Shown: piece after piece, positions 17,181-25,766 of the stretch | Numbering within the stretch: position 1 is the stretch's first letter | Layout: every line of letters begins with the position of its first letter | DNA from: an uncultured Chlorobiaceae bacterium | Lineage (GTDB): Bacteria > Bacteroidota > Chlorobiia > Chlorobiales > Chlorobiaceae | Reading direction: 5' to 3' | Assembly (NCBI GenBank): GCA_903824295.1 | Contig: CAIJWE010000053.1 | Span: 1 to 35,152, forward strand | DNA length: 35,152 bases | Notes under the pieces: model-generated | Seen by the model: the letters and a program-made list of their open reading frames with translations, nothing else | Databases searched by the model: none | Told to the model about the DNA's origin: nothing | Translations under genes and position numbers: made by a program

Positions 17181-18266
17181 TTAGTGCAGCATCAGGGTCA
17201 CCCTGTTCTTGCTGTTCACCCGCTGGTACTCAATACCCTGCATCATGCTCCAGACAGGGCTCTTTGCCTGGTCATCAGGCAGGAGAGTTTTGTCGAGCGG
17301 GTTCAGTGCCTCGCCTCCGCTTTCGAGCACAACCTGAACACTCTCTTTCTTTTCCGAATAGGCAACGGTCATGTCAAGAGTGGTGGTAGAGAGGAGAGGA
17401 GTGTAGATGCGAAGCAGCTCATTAACAATCACCAGCAAATTCTGTCGCGTTTTCAGCGGCAAAATCTGCTTTTCACAAAACGCCTCTATTTCGGCACTTA
17501 TTGTGTGCGGGTCATATCTTGGAGAGGTGATATGATAGTTGATGCTCCTTATTCTGTTGATGAAGGCTCTGGTCTTCTCCCGCTGCGGATTATCAAAGAT
17601 CTGTGCAGGGGTTCCCTCTTCATAGATAACCCCCTCATCCATATACAAGACACGATTGGAAAGGTCTCGGGCAAAATCCATTTCATGGGTGACAATGACC
17701 ATCGTCATGCCATCCTTGGCCAAACGGCGAATAACCGACAGCACCTCACTGACCATGGTCGGATCGAGTGATGAGGTTGGCTCATCAAACAAAATAATCT
17801 CAGGATCCATCGCCAGACAGCGGGCAATGGCAACCCTCTGTTTCTGCCCGCCGGAAAGTTCATCCGGAAAATTATCGGCCTTTTCGGCCAGCCCAACCAG
17901 GGTGAGGATCTCCATTGCTTTCTCTTCAGCCTCTTTTTTAGACTTGCCCAAGAGTTTAATGGGAGCGATGGTCAGATTGCTTATAACCGAGAGATGGGCA
18001 AAAAGATTGAACGATTGAAAAACCATGTTCATCTTCTGCCGTATTTTCGGCACATCAGTTTTTGCATCAAGAATATCGACCCCATCAATCAAAATTGAAC
18101 CACCGCTTGGTCGCTCAAGCAAATTGATACAGCGCAACAAAGTACTTTTTCCGGTGCCGGAAGGGCCGATAATCGAAATAACCTCCCCCTCCCTGATTTC
18201 GATGTTGACATCTTTGAGAACAACAAGATTTCCGAATTTTTTCGACAGATGCTCAACCGTTATCAT
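17181..18266 (-). CDS. Polar amino acid ABC transporter ATPase with extra C-terminal GHKL/RsbW-like domain
   Basis: 361 aa. Residues 1-241 are a complete GlnQ/HisP-type ATPase: Walker [11 protein letters not shown]-loop VFQSFNLF, signature LSGGQKQRV, Walker [12 protein letters not shown] and the H-loop VTHE. GlnQ proteins normally end near [11 protein letters not shown]. Here 120 more residues follow (242-361). Their pattern, a helix [13 protein letters not shown], a strand pair [19 protein letters not shown], a SGGEALNP turn where GHKL proteins have D-x-G-x-G, and a final IEYQRV-RVTLML hairpin, resembles the RsbW/SpoIIAB anti-sigma ATPase fold. N-box asparagine and G-box glycines are not preserved, so ATP binding there is doubtful. 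The ATPase start overlaps the permease stop by 4 bp. Confidence 0.9.
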   Translation of the reverse strand: MITVEHLSKKFGNLVVLKDVNIEIREGEVISIIGPSGTGKSTLLRCINLLERPSGGSILIDGVDILDAKTDVPKIRQKMNMVFQSFNLFAHLSVISNLTIAPIKLLGKSKKEAEEKAMEILTLVGLAEKADNFPDELSGGQKQRVAIARCLAMDPEIILFDEPTSSLDPTMVSEVLSVIRRLAKDGMTMVIVTHEMDFARDLSNRVLYMDEGVIYEEGTPAQIFDNPQREKTRAFINRIRSINYHITSPRYDPHTISAEIEAFCEKQILPLKTRQNLLVIVNELLRIYTPLLSTTTLDMTVAYSEKKESVQVVLESGGEALNPLDKTLLPDDQAKSPVWSMMQGIEYQRVNSKNRVTLMLH

Positions 18267-19000
18267 AGGCTTTCAATTTGCTTTCTTTTTGATTTAGGAT
18301 CCACCTGCCGTTCGATATAGTCAAGTGAAAGCGTAAGAACCCAGGAGATTGAGAAATAGAGGATTGCCACCATGACCAGCGGAAAAAAAGCATCAAACGT
18401 ACGGCTTCGGATGATATCGCTGGCCTTCGTCAAATCCTGCACAGCGATATAGCCGACAACCGAGGTCATTTTGACCAGAGAAATAAACTCTCCCTTGTAG
18501 ACCGGTAAAATGCGCAGCACCGTTTGAGGCAAAATAATAAAAAGAAACGTTGTGGCTCTGGTAAAGCCCATGGCAATGCCGGCCTCTCTCTGCCCCTTGT
18601 CGATACTCTCGATACCTGCCCGATAAATTTCGGCAACATAGGCGGCAAAATTCATGCCGAATGCAATAACGGAGACAATGACAGGATTAACATCTACCGA
18701 AGCAAAAACTACATAGAACATCAGCATCAAAAAGACCAGCACGGGAGTGCCCCGCAAAATGGAGATATACACCTTTGCAACCAGACGGAGCGGCTGGTTG
18801 CTCGACATTCGCATAAAACAGACGAGCGCCCCGAGAAGTGTCCCGAAAAGAGTTGAAAAAACCGAGATCATGACGGTTGTTTTCAACCCTTCAAGGATGA
18901 GGAGATAACGATTCTCCTGCAGAATGTTGCTCTGAAAGCTGCTGGAAAAAGAGGCTACGAGTGACAAAAGTCCCCCACCATTAACTTCAAAACCACTCAT
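18263..19000 (-). CDS. Polar amino acid ABC transporter permease (HisMQ/GlnP type)
   Basis: 245 aa inner-membrane protein with about five transmembrane helices. The EAA loop that contacts the ATPase is visible ([24 protein letters not shown] in two blocks), and the N-terminal region [20 protein letters not shown] is typical of HisM/GlnP permeases. It overlaps both neighbours by 4 bp (ATGA junctions), so the operon order is binding protein, permease, ATPase, with translational coupling. As the only permease it should act as a homodimer. Confidence 0.93.
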   Translation of the reverse strand: MSGFEVNGGGLLSLVASFSSSFQSNILQENRYLLILEGLKTTVMISVFSTLFGTLLGALVCFMRMSSNQPLRLVAKVYISILRGTPVLVFLMLMFYVVFASVDVNPVIVSVIAFGMNFAAYVAEIYRAGIESIDKGQREAGIAMGFTRATTFLFIILPQTVLRILPVYKGEFISLVKMTSVVGYIAVQDLTKASDIIRSRTFDAFFPLVMVAILYFSISWVLTLSLDYIERQVDPKSKRKQIESL

Positions 19001-19779
19001 TCTCTTACAAGCGCAGCAATGCCGCCGGTATAATAGGGTTGCGAAAAGAGCACCTGCTTCGAGCGCTCATCGGTGATGGTGATGCAGGCCGCAATCATGT
19101 CAACCTTGCCCGAAATCAAGGCCGGAATCATTCCTCCAAAATCCATATTCACAATTTCAAGCTTCTTGTCCAGTTTTTTAGCGATTCGCCGGGCAAGTTC
19201 GATATCATAGCCAACAACCCCGCCCGACCCATCAACAAATGAAAAGGGCTCCGTCACGCTTGCCGTACCCATCCTCAAGACGCCATTGCCTCCCCCCGTT
19301 GCGATCTGGGGCATTGGAGCAGGATTTCCCGTTGTGGGGAACCAGCGCTTCATCATCTGCTCAGTCGTTCCATCACGCTTCAACTCAGCCACCACCTCAT
19401 CAATTGTTTTTTTCAACTCCCTGTCATTAAGGCGGACAGCAAACCCATAATTATCAACCGTAATCATCTCCTTCAGCACAACAAGGCCGCTGTTTTTAGC
19501 CGCGATGTTTTTCAGGATAGGCTCATCATAAGCCGCGGCATCCGCCTTGCCCGATTTAACGGCAATCACCGCATCCATGACGCTGTTAAAATACTTGAAT
19601 TTGGCGTTCGGTAACTTTGAAAGCACAAGCTGATCGGCCACGGTACCGGTCGGAATGGCAAACTCTTTACCAGACAGTTGCTGCAGTTCGCTGATTTTTT
19701 CTCTTTTGCTGCAGCCCGAAAGAATCATGCATGAGCAAAAAAAGAGCGCGATCACTCTGCCGAGCATGGTATTTCTCAT
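18997..19779 (-). CDS. Amino acid ABC transporter binding lipoprotein with circularly permuted lobes
   Basis: 260 aa. Signal peptide with lipobox LSGC (lipidated C23) and a good ribosome site AAGGAG 5 bp upstream of the ATG. Sequence features are those of SBP_bac_3 family proteins, but in the wrong order. Residues 29-147 match the second half of the family (LSGKEFAIPTGT, then GKADAAAYDEP, YGFAVRLND and the usual C-terminal end KRDGTTEQMMKRWF). After a Gly/Pro/Thr linker (148-166), residues 167-258 match the first half (VLRMGTASVTEPFSF, GYDIELARRIAKKL, ALISGKVDMIAA, TITDERSKQVLFSQPYY). The break falls at the hinge. The natural N- and C-termini of such proteins lie close together, so a permuted protein could fold. 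The substrate is likely a polar amino acid; its identity is not readable. Confidence 0.88.
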   Translation of the reverse strand: MRNTMLGRVIALFFCSCMILSGCSKREKISELQQLSGKEFAIPTGTVADQLVLSKLPNAKFKYFNSVMDAVIAVKSGKADAAAYDEPILKNIAAKNSGLVVLKEMITVDNYGFAVRLNDRELKKTIDEVVAELKRDGTTEQMMKRWFPTTGNPAPMPQIATGGGNGVLRMGTASVTEPFSFVDGSGGVVGYDIELARRIAKKLDKKLEIVNMDFGGMIPALISGKVDMIAACITITDERSKQVLFSQPYYTGGIAALVRE

Positions 19780-20080
19780 AAAAACTCCTTTTTTTCAATT
19801 AATTTACTCCTCAACACACTTATAATCCAATATGCTGCGATCACATCGAAACCGAAAATACGGTATTGCACGATAATCTCACGGCGAAATTGTTCGGGAA
19901 ATCCCCGGAATTCTGTTTTTAAGCCCTATCTTCGTATCTTTAAAGGCAAGAAAGCCGCAATTCCGCCAGCCGTCGCTGGAACCAGAAAGAGCACGTTATA
20001 CCCTGCGGCCGAGCAACACTATTTTTTTCACCATACCCAGCGAAGCAGAGCACACTGGAAGCAGAGAGCCGATACCCATA
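19780..20080. other. Divergent intergenic region between the ABC operon and prfC
   Basis: Holds the ribosome site of the binding-protein gene (19785-19790, minus strand) and presumably two divergent promoters. No open frame, RNA gene or strong hairpin was recognised; a short CGGG/CCCG stem near 19916 is too weak to call. Confidence 0.4.
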
Positions 20081-21670
20081 ATGGAATTAATAAAAGAGAC
20101 CGCAAGACGCAAAACATTTGCCATCATCAGCCATCCGGATGCCGGAAAAACAACACTGACAGAAAAATTCCTGCTCTTTGGTGGCGCAATTCAGACCGCC
20201 GGAGCTGTAAAAAGCAACAAAATCCGCAAAACCGCAACCAGTGACTTCATGGAAATCGAAAAGCAGCGCGGAATTTCCGTTGCCACATCGGTCATGGGGT
20301 TTGAGTACGCAGGGAAACGGGTCAATATTCTCGACACACCAGGACACAAAGATTTTGCCGAAGATACCTACCGCACACTGACCGCCGTTGACAGCGTCAT
20401 TCTTGTAGTCGATTGCGTCAAAGGAGTAGAGGAGCAGACCGAAAAGCTGATGGAGGTGTGCCGGATGCGCCAGACTCCAGTCATCATCTTTATCAACAAA
20501 ATGGATCGTGAAGGGCGCAACCCCTTTGAACTGCTTGACGAACTTGAACACAAGCTCCAAATCAGTGTCAGACCCCTGACCTGGCCGATCAGCCAGGGAC
20601 AGACCTTCAAGGGTGTCTACAACCTTTACAACAAAGAGCTCAACCTTTTTGAGGCCAATACTACCCGCATCAGCGAAAGCAATATTCGGGTCAATGACCT
20701 CAACGATCCTGAACTGGATAAATGGATTCCGGAAAGTTTCGGTAAAAAACTCCGTGAAGACGTCGCCCTGATTGAAGGGGTCTACGAGCCTTTTCACGAA
20801 GAGACCTACCGCGCCGGACTGCTTGCACCGGTCTTTTTCGGCAGCGCCATCAACAACTTCGGTGTCCGAGAGCTGCTCGAAACATTCCTTGCCGTCGCGC
20901 CAAGCCCCGATGAGCGGGAGGCAACCGAACGCATCGTCAAAGCCTCCGAAGAGCCAATGAGCGGATTTGTCTTTAAAATCCATGCAAATCTCGATCCAAA
21001 CCACCGCGACCGCACCGCTTTTTTTAGAATCTGTTCCGGCAGTTTCGAGCGCAACAAGTTCTACTACCACACCCGGCTGAAGAAAAAAATACGCTTTTCA
21101 AGCCCGACCCAGTTTATGGCCAATGAAAAAAGTGTCGTTGATGAATCCTGGCCGGGCGATGTCATTGGTCTCTACGACAACGGCTCCCTGAAAATCGGCG
21201 ACTCGCTTACCGAAGGGGAAGAGCTGCATTTCCGTGGAATCCCGAGCTTCTCGCCTGAAATTTTCAAGGCGCTTGAAAACCGCGACCCAATGAAGGCCAA
21301 ACAGCTCGACAAAGGGGTACGCCAGCTCACCGAAGAGGGCGTTGCCCAGCTTTTTATCCAGCACGGTGCCCGCAAAATTATCGGTACGGTTGGAGAGTTG
21401 CAGTTCGACGTCATCAAGTTCCGTCTGGAACATGAATATGGCGCCCAGTGCGACTTCACTCCCCTGCGCTTCAAAAAAGCATTCTGGATTACCGGCAACA
21501 ACAAAGAGATGCTCGAAGAGTTTCTTCGTCGCAAATGGAACGCCATTGCGCACGACAAGGAAGATCATCCCGTCTTTTTTGCCGAAAGCGACTGGATGCT
21601 GAAAATTGCAAGGGATGACTACCCCGAGCTTGAGTTCCACACCACCTCGGAGTTCAAAACCGAAGGGTAA
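20081..21670 (+). CDS. prfC: Peptide chain release factor 3
   Basis: GTPase that removes RF1/RF2 from the ribosome after termination. 529 aa, full length. G1 is [13 protein letters not shown] at 17-29, switch II is [16 protein letters not shown], and the NKMD motif lies in [11 protein letters not shown]. Domain 2 and the RF3-specific C-terminal domain ([18 protein letters not shown]) are present and clearly separate it from EF-G. A single gene with divergent upstream and non-coding downstream neighbours. Confidence 0.97.
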   Translation: MELIKETARRKTFAIISHPDAGKTTLTEKFLLFGGAIQTAGAVKSNKIRKTATSDFMEIEKQRGISVATSVMGFEYAGKRVNILDTPGHKDFAEDTYRTLTAVDSVILVVDCVKGVEEQTEKLMEVCRMRQTPVIIFINKMDREGRNPFELLDELEHKLQISVRPLTWPISQGQTFKGVYNLYNKELNLFEANTTRISESNIRVNDLNDPELDKWIPESFGKKLREDVALIEGVYEPFHEETYRAGLLAPVFFGSAINNFGVRELLETFLAVAPSPDEREATERIVKASEEPMSGFVFKIHANLDPNHRDRTAFFRICSGSFERNKFYYHTRLKKKIRFSSPTQFMANEKSVVDESWPGDVIGLYDNGSLKIGDSLTEGEELHFRGIPSFSPEIFKALENRDPMKAKQLDKGVRQLTEEGVAQLFIQHGARKIIGTVGELQFDVIKFRLEHEYGAQCDFTPLRFKKAFWITGNNKEMLEEFLRRKWNAIAHDKEDHPVFFAESDWMLKIARDDYPELEFHTTSEFKTEG

Positions 21671-21778
21671 AAAAAGAGGTCTACGGTGTACCCTGATATT
21701 CAGACAATTAGAATTATGTTTGTAACTTGAGCGAAAGAATGCGTCGGTTGGCAATATCAACAAAATAAAGGAGCCGAA

Positions 21779-22000
21779 ATGAGCGCTTTTCAATGCCCGG
21801 GATGCGGGAACACAACAGGAGGAGACGAGACGTTTTGCAGAAAATGTGGCTATTCTCTTGATACCACCTGCCCTGCATGTGGGCACGTGTGGCGGTATAT
21901 GTTCCATTACAGCTATTGCCCCGAGTGCGGTCACAACATGCAGCCTGCGGAAGTGAAGCCACCGTTAAGCGAACATCATGAGGCCAAGTCATCAGCATGA
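21779..22000 (+). CDS. Small double zinc-ribbon protein
   Basis: 73 aa with four CxxC knuckles in the first 55 residues: CPGCG, CRKCG, CPACG and CPECG. This pairs into two zinc ribbons of the DZR type. Strong ribosome site AAGGAG at 21768-21773, 5 bp before the ATG, supports expression. The C-terminal 20 residues are polar and unstructured. Function is unknown; such proteins often bind nucleic acids or act as rubredoxin-like metal sites. It is 108 bp downstream of prfC, with a possible shared transcript. Confidence 0.8.
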   Translation: MSAFQCPGCGNTTGGDETFCRKCGYSLDTTCPACGHVWRYMFHYSYCPECGHNMQPAEVKPPLSEHHEAKSSA

Positions 22001-22183
22001 TGAAACTCCAAAAATAAGAAACAAATACACCGGCATCATCTCATGCAAGAAACAGGTAAGGGGTTATGCCGGGCACAGAAGAGTGCTAATATCCTGAAAA
22101 GCTCTTATTAAACCACCGCAAAAAACAGTTACGTCCTTTTGATACCTTCGGGTACATCGCCATTTGCGTGTTACAGAGAACAA

Positions 22184-22318
22184 TCACGGCGACTTTTTCC
22201 CGAGCTCGATCTCAACAGTTTCACTCTTGTTAAACCTGACCACAACGTTTTCTCTGGCTTCCAAGCTCAGGAATGTCTTGAGATTCTTGCGTAACGCTGT
22301 CGTGCTGTTCGCTATCAT
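22184..22318 (-). CDS. Short Phd/YefM-like antitoxin, possibly an orphan or remnant
   Basis: 44 aa reading MIANSTTALRKNLKTFL at the start, which resembles the N-terminal DNA-binding strand and helix of Phd/YefM antitoxins (x-S-T-x-L-R-x-N-L-x-x-F/Y-L), then a strand ENVVVRF and a short end VEIELGKKSP. A ribosome site GGGAGAG lies 6 bp before the ATG, which is strong for this window. Normal Phd/YefM proteins are about 75-85 aa, so the toxin-binding C-terminus is missing. No toxin gene is recognisable downstream. It is the only coding candidate in the 634-bp stretch between the zinc-ribbon and Fe-S genes. Confidence 0.45.
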   Translation of the reverse strand: MIANSTTALRKNLKTFLSLEARENVVVRFNKSETVEIELGKKSP

Positions 22319-22634
22319 GATTATCTCTCCCACAGGTTACAACCGATAGAGAGATTGTTCCGTCAAAAACCCCAAAGAGCTGCATACCGAAACGATTACC
22401 GATCATAACCCCTCAACCGGAAACAACCGGCCAGCTAACCCTGCGTTTTGGAGCAGGGCAGGAAAAATATGTTTTGGTTTTAAAATTAACTGATACTATA
22501 TTGATATCAATTAGAAAAGCAAAAGCGGCAGTGTTTACAAAAAGTACGGATTACGCAATTCCGTCACGACAGGCTCTTGCCGCAAAAAGGAAAAAATTGA
22601 GCAGGTAGTGTCGAACCCATAAACGGAGTAAGAG
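22319..22634. other. Upstream region of the Fe-S protein gene
   Basis: No gene seen. It contains the candidate promoter and palindrome described separately (22474-22511) and, at its left end, the ribosome site of the small antitoxin-like gene on the minus strand. The leader from the predicted transcription start to the ATG at 22635 would be about 125 nt. Confidence 0.4.
22474..22511 (+). promoter_or_regulatory. Candidate promoter and operator of the Fe-S protein gene
   Basis: TTGGTT (22474-22479) and TATATT (22497-22502) are separated by 17 bp. The perfect 12-bp palindrome ATTGATATCAAT (22500-22511) overlaps the -10 element and the expected start site, where a bound repressor would block transcription. 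The half-sites recall FNR/CRP-type TTGAT-ATCAA, but the 4-bp spacer those proteins need is missing, so the regulator is unknown. Confidence 0.45.
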
Positions 22635-23498
22635 ATGAAACGGCAAATTATCACGATCGATGAAATAAAATGTACCGGATGCGGCGACTGCATTCCGGGT
22701 TGTCCCGAAGGGGCATTGCAGGTGATTGATGGCAAAGCCCGCCTTATCAGTGACCTTTTTTGTGATGGACTTGGCGCCTGTATCGGCCATTGTCCGACCG
22801 GAGCGATGAAAATTGTCAGTCGTGAAGCCGAACCATACGATGAAAAGCGCGTTATGCACGAGAGCATCGCAAAAGGCGGACCCAATGTTATTGCGGCTCA
22901 TTTGCACCACCTGATCGATCATAATCAAAACGAATTTGTACGGCAAGCACTTGAATACCTCAAAGAGCAAGGAATTGCCAACCCGCTTGAACGTGACGCA
23001 CTCCGAGAACCGGCACCTCACCATGCCGCACACGCCGGTGGATGCCCTGGCAGCAGGAGCATGGATTTCAGAGGTAAAGATGCTGCCACTACCCCAGGCG
23101 CACCTGCCGAGAGTGCACTTCGCCAATGGCCAATCCAGCTTCACCTTGTTTCGCCGCAGGCGCCCTATTTTCAGGGTTCCGATCTTTTGCTTGCTGCCGA
23201 CTGTGCCGCATTTGCTGTGGGTGATTTTCACGAAAAGTTCATGCGCAACAAAAGCCTTGCCATAGCCTGCCCGAAACTTGATTCAGAGATGAATATCTAC
23301 GTCGACAAGCTTGCCGCCATGATTGATATGTCGCATGTCAACACCATCACTGTGGCGATTATGGAGGTGCCCTGCTGTGGAGGCTTGATGTCGATTGTGG
23401 CCGAAGCGTTAAAGAAGGCCTCGCGCAAGATTCCGGTTAAGAAAGTGGTGATCAGCCTGCAAGGTGAGACCTTGAGTGAAGAGTGGGTCTCATGCTGA
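22635..23498 (+). CDS. Ferredoxin-like iron-sulfur protein with C-terminal conserved domain
   Basis: 287 aa. Residues 13-23 are a full [4Fe-4S] motif (CTGCGDCIPGC). The second motif at 43-53 (CDGLGACIGHC) lacks the middle cysteine, as in a known family of large ferredoxin-like proteins (COG1145 type). Residues 70-130 are helical, 130-165 a Gly/Ala/Pro-rich linker, and the C-terminal 120 residues hold NKSLAIACPKLD and the family motif MEVPCCGG. These could carry a further metal site. Cytoplasmic electron transfer is probable; the partner is unknown. GGAG lies 6 bp before the ATG. The TPR gene overlaps its end. Confidence 0.85.
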   Translation: MKRQIITIDEIKCTGCGDCIPGCPEGALQVIDGKARLISDLFCDGLGACIGHCPTGAMKIVSREAEPYDEKRVMHESIAKGGPNVIAAHLHHLIDHNQNEFVRQALEYLKEQGIANPLERDALREPAPHHAAHAGGCPGSRSMDFRGKDAATTPGAPAESALRQWPIQLHLVSPQAPYFQGSDLLLAADCAAFAVGDFHEKFMRNKSLAIACPKLDSEMNIYVDKLAAMIDMSHVNTITVAIMEVPCCGGLMSIVAEALKKASRKIPVKKVVISLQGETLSEEWVSC

Positions 23499-23935
23499 AA
23501 GATGCGATGGGTGGATACCGGGGTACAGCAAGAGAGATCAGCCGGATCATCCTGGAACATCCTGATAATGCCGATGCATACTGCAACAGGGCCAACGCAC
23601 GGAGCTGCTCCGGTGATTATGCTGGTGCCATCGAGGATTACACCAGAGCCTTAACGATTGGATTGCGCTTCCGCGAAGCGATCACGGCCTACGGTAACAG
23701 GGGCATTGCAAGAATCAACGTTGGTGACAGGTATGGCGCCCTCGAAGACTTCAGTGAAATCATCAAAAGAAAGCCCGGCAACAGGGGGTTGCTCTACGCT
23801 GCATACAACAGCAGAGCTTCAGTCAAAGAACAAATCGGCGATAAAAAGGGTGCGGCAGAGGACAAAATTCAGGCGTCAATGCTCGCACCGAATAACAACA
23901 ACGAACGAGGAGAAAGAAACAAGAGCAATGCATGA
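23492..23935 (+). CDS. TPR-repeat protein overlapping the Fe-S gene
   Basis: 147 aa with three to four tetratricopeptide repeats, seen as ADAYCNRANARSCSGDYAGAIEDYTRAL, then AYGNRGIARINVGDRYGALEDFSEII and a weaker third AYNSRASVKEQIGDKKGAAEDKIQA (each broken here into its recognisable blocks). I chose the ATG at 23492, which overlaps the Fe-S stop by 7 bp; a GTG at 23483 would add three residues. The overlap implies translational coupling, so it may scaffold or regulate the Fe-S protein. No signal peptide. Partner and function are not readable. Confidence 0.8.
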   Translation: MLKDAMGGYRGTAREISRIILEHPDNADAYCNRANARSCSGDYAGAIEDYTRALTIGLRFREAITAYGNRGIARINVGDRYGALEDFSEIIKRKPGNRGLLYAAYNSRASVKEQIGDKKGAAEDKIQASMLAPNNNNERGERNKSNA

Positions 23936-24266
23936 TGACCGATGTCGGGAACGTGTACACTGCGAGGGATGTGCCGTGCATCTTGCCCCCCAACGCATTG
24001 GGTGAAAAATGGTTAACCGCAACGAATATTGTTTCGCACTTATAGGGCAACTTTTTGTTCAGGCACTGACAAAGGGTTCAATAACCTGTGCAACGAATCT
24101 ATAAGTGTTTTTGCTGAAAAAGGTTTCTGTATGAAGTTTATCTCATCACCGGCTCTTTGCCGATGCGAAGCAAAGCAGGCACCAATGACAATAATTTATT
24201 CCGGCCTCTTCTGTTGAGAGGCAAACTTTGGTTGTACATATCGCTTAATTCATTGCTATCGCTGAC
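23936..24266. other. Convergent intergenic region before the type I secretion operon
   Basis: It lies between the 3' ends of the TPR gene and the TolC-like gene. It holds a 9-bp inverted repeat CACTTATAG (24037-24045) / CTATAAGTG (24099-24107) with a 53-nt loop, a direct repeat GCAACGAAT at about 24020 and 24090, and the hairpin at 24204-24222. A 37-codon frame at 23932 overlaps the TPR stop but has no recognisable product. Confidence 0.4.
24204..24222 (-). terminator. Possible terminator of the type I secretion operon
   Basis: GCCTCT and AGAGGC with a 7-nt loop lie 45 bp after the TolC-like stop. On the minus strand an A/T-rich but not U-only tail follows, so this is a weak call. Confidence 0.35.
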
Positions 24267-25766
24267 TTATTCTCCTGGAAGTGAGTCCTGTTTTTTAGAA
24301 TCACGCACTTGCCACTCTCTTTCTTGCAAAAGATCGGCACGCACAAGGAGTCCGGACTCGGCAAGCAATCTCAGACGCGCCGAGCGCCATTCTGCTACGG
24401 CACGAATCCGTTCCTGCTCAGCGTCGGCCAATGCTGACTGGCTGTTAAGAACTTCGAGGATATCGGCCGCATGCCTATCGTACCGACGCAGGGAAGAGTG
24501 AAGACTCTGTGTTGCCGCCACCAGAAGGAGTTCAGTGGCTTTGAGGGTTTTTAACGATGTCAGCGCATCCGCATGAGCCTTCACCACCTCGGTCAGGGCC
24601 TGACTGGTTGCATCCTGCAGTTGGGCCTTACTCTGTTCGGCCTGAGCCTCTGCACCCCGAATCCTGTAGGTTCTCGCAAAGCCCTCGAATATCGGCAGAT
24701 TAAGCGTCACACCGGCAGTTACCACTGACTGATTAATCGACGATAACCCCTGGTTGGGGTAGCCGTTCCGGGACAAAGAGGCCGTTGCATCCAATGATGG
24801 CATTCCCTCCGACCGCGCTACAATAATTTTGGCCTTATCGGCAGCCAACTTTGCGCGTGCAGCCCTGATAGCCGGATGATTCTCTTCTGCCTGACGCAAC
24901 AAGCTGTTCAGATTGTTCACATCATCCACCCGGTAAAGCTCAAGCGTCTGCGGTAAGTGCACGGGCGTTCCCGGAGCCAATCCCATCGCCTGTACCAGCA
25001 GGCTCAGCGATTTGTTGAAGTCGCCCTGCGCACGCGCTTCGTTGAGTCGTGCCTTGCAGAGAGCAGTCAACGCCTGCAACGTATCGGACAACGGCACCGT
25101 TCCGCGATCTTCCCGTCGTTTGGTTGCGGCAAGAATTCTCTCGGCTATTTCCACCATCTTTTTCCTGGCAATAAAACTGGACTGGGCCGTCATCGCCTCA
25201 AAATAGGCCTTTATAACATCCTTCATCGTCTTTTGCAGCGAGGCTTCGTGCGCAGCAAGGGCCGCCACAAGCAGTTGAGAGGCCGCTTTATTGTGAGCGC
25301 TTCGACCCCCAAAATCAAGCAATCTCCAGGTCAGGGTACCATAGAGCTGATTGCCTGTCCGAAAAGAATCGTACGTGCCAGAGAGGGATGAAGAGCCGCT
25401 CCAGTTCGACAGTCGGCTCACTGAAACGTTCACGGTCGGCAAATAGGCGGCACGCGCTTCACCCAACACTCCTGACTGAACCTTGATTGCTGCCCAGGCA
25501 GAACGGATTTGCGGGTTGCTGCACAACGCGACATCAACGGCGCTCCCGAGTTCCAGGGGTTGAGAGAGATCAACGGAGGCCGGGCAAGCAATGAGACTCC
25601 CGTCGGGGAGCATGGCTCCCGTATGCAGGCGATCGGGTTGCACCCCCAGCGGGTCTTTCAGGATATCAGGAATACCGAGGGCGGTGACCGGTAACACCAG
25701 CGCCCGGATGAGGATTGCCAAAACGCAGCACCCTTTCTTAGCGTTGATTGAAACTCTCATGTGCAT
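24267..25766 (-). CDS. TolC-family outer membrane protein of the type I secretion system
   Basis: 499 aa. It forms the outer membrane channel-tunnel of the exporter as a trimer. A basic and hydrophobic signal peptide covers residues 1-30. Two long OEP repeats follow, each with the AL..NP.(I/V) start (ALCSNPQIRSAWAAI and AEENHPAIRAARAKL), coiled-coil helices and beta-hairpin segments (LYGTLTWRLLDFGGR and VTAGVTLNLPIFEG), the usual paired membrane strands. The start overlaps the HlyD gene by 29 bp, and an ATG two codons downstream is equally possible. Last gene of the operon. Confidence 0.92.
   Translation of the reverse strand: MHMRVSINAKKGCCVLAILIRALVLPVTALGIPDILKDPLGVQPDRLHTGAMLPDGSLIACPASVDLSQPLELGSAVDVALCSNPQIRSAWAAIKVQSGVLGEARAAYLPTVNVSVSRLSNWSGSSSLSGTYDSFRTGNQLYGTLTWRLLDFGGRSAHNKAASQLLVAALAAHEASLQKTMKDVIKAYFEAMTAQSSFIARKKMVEIAERILAATKRREDRGTVPLSDTLQALTALCKARLNEARAQGDFNKSLSLLVQAMGLAPGTPVHLPQTLELYRVDDVNNLNSLLRQAEENHPAIRAARAKLAADKAKIIVARSEGMPSLDATASLSRNGYPNQGLSSINQSVVTAGVTLNLPIFEGFARTYRIRGAEAQAEQSKAQLQDATSQALTEVVKAHADALTSLKTLKATELLLVAATQSLHSSLRRYDRHAADILEVLNSQSALADAEQERIRAVAEWRSARLRLLAESGLLVRADLLQEREWQVRDSKKQDSLPGE

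Noticed and set aside
20087-21070. 327-residue open frame opposite prfC
   Set aside because: Entirely antisense to a complete RF3 gene, with no family similarity.
22164-22349. 61-residue open frame on the plus strand
   Set aside because: Antisense shadow of the minus-strand Phd-like gene, which has the better ribosome site and a family-like sequence.
23932-24045. 37-codon frame overlapping the TPR stop (ATGATG)
   Set aside because: The overlap looks like coupling, but there is no family match or further support; kept only as a note.
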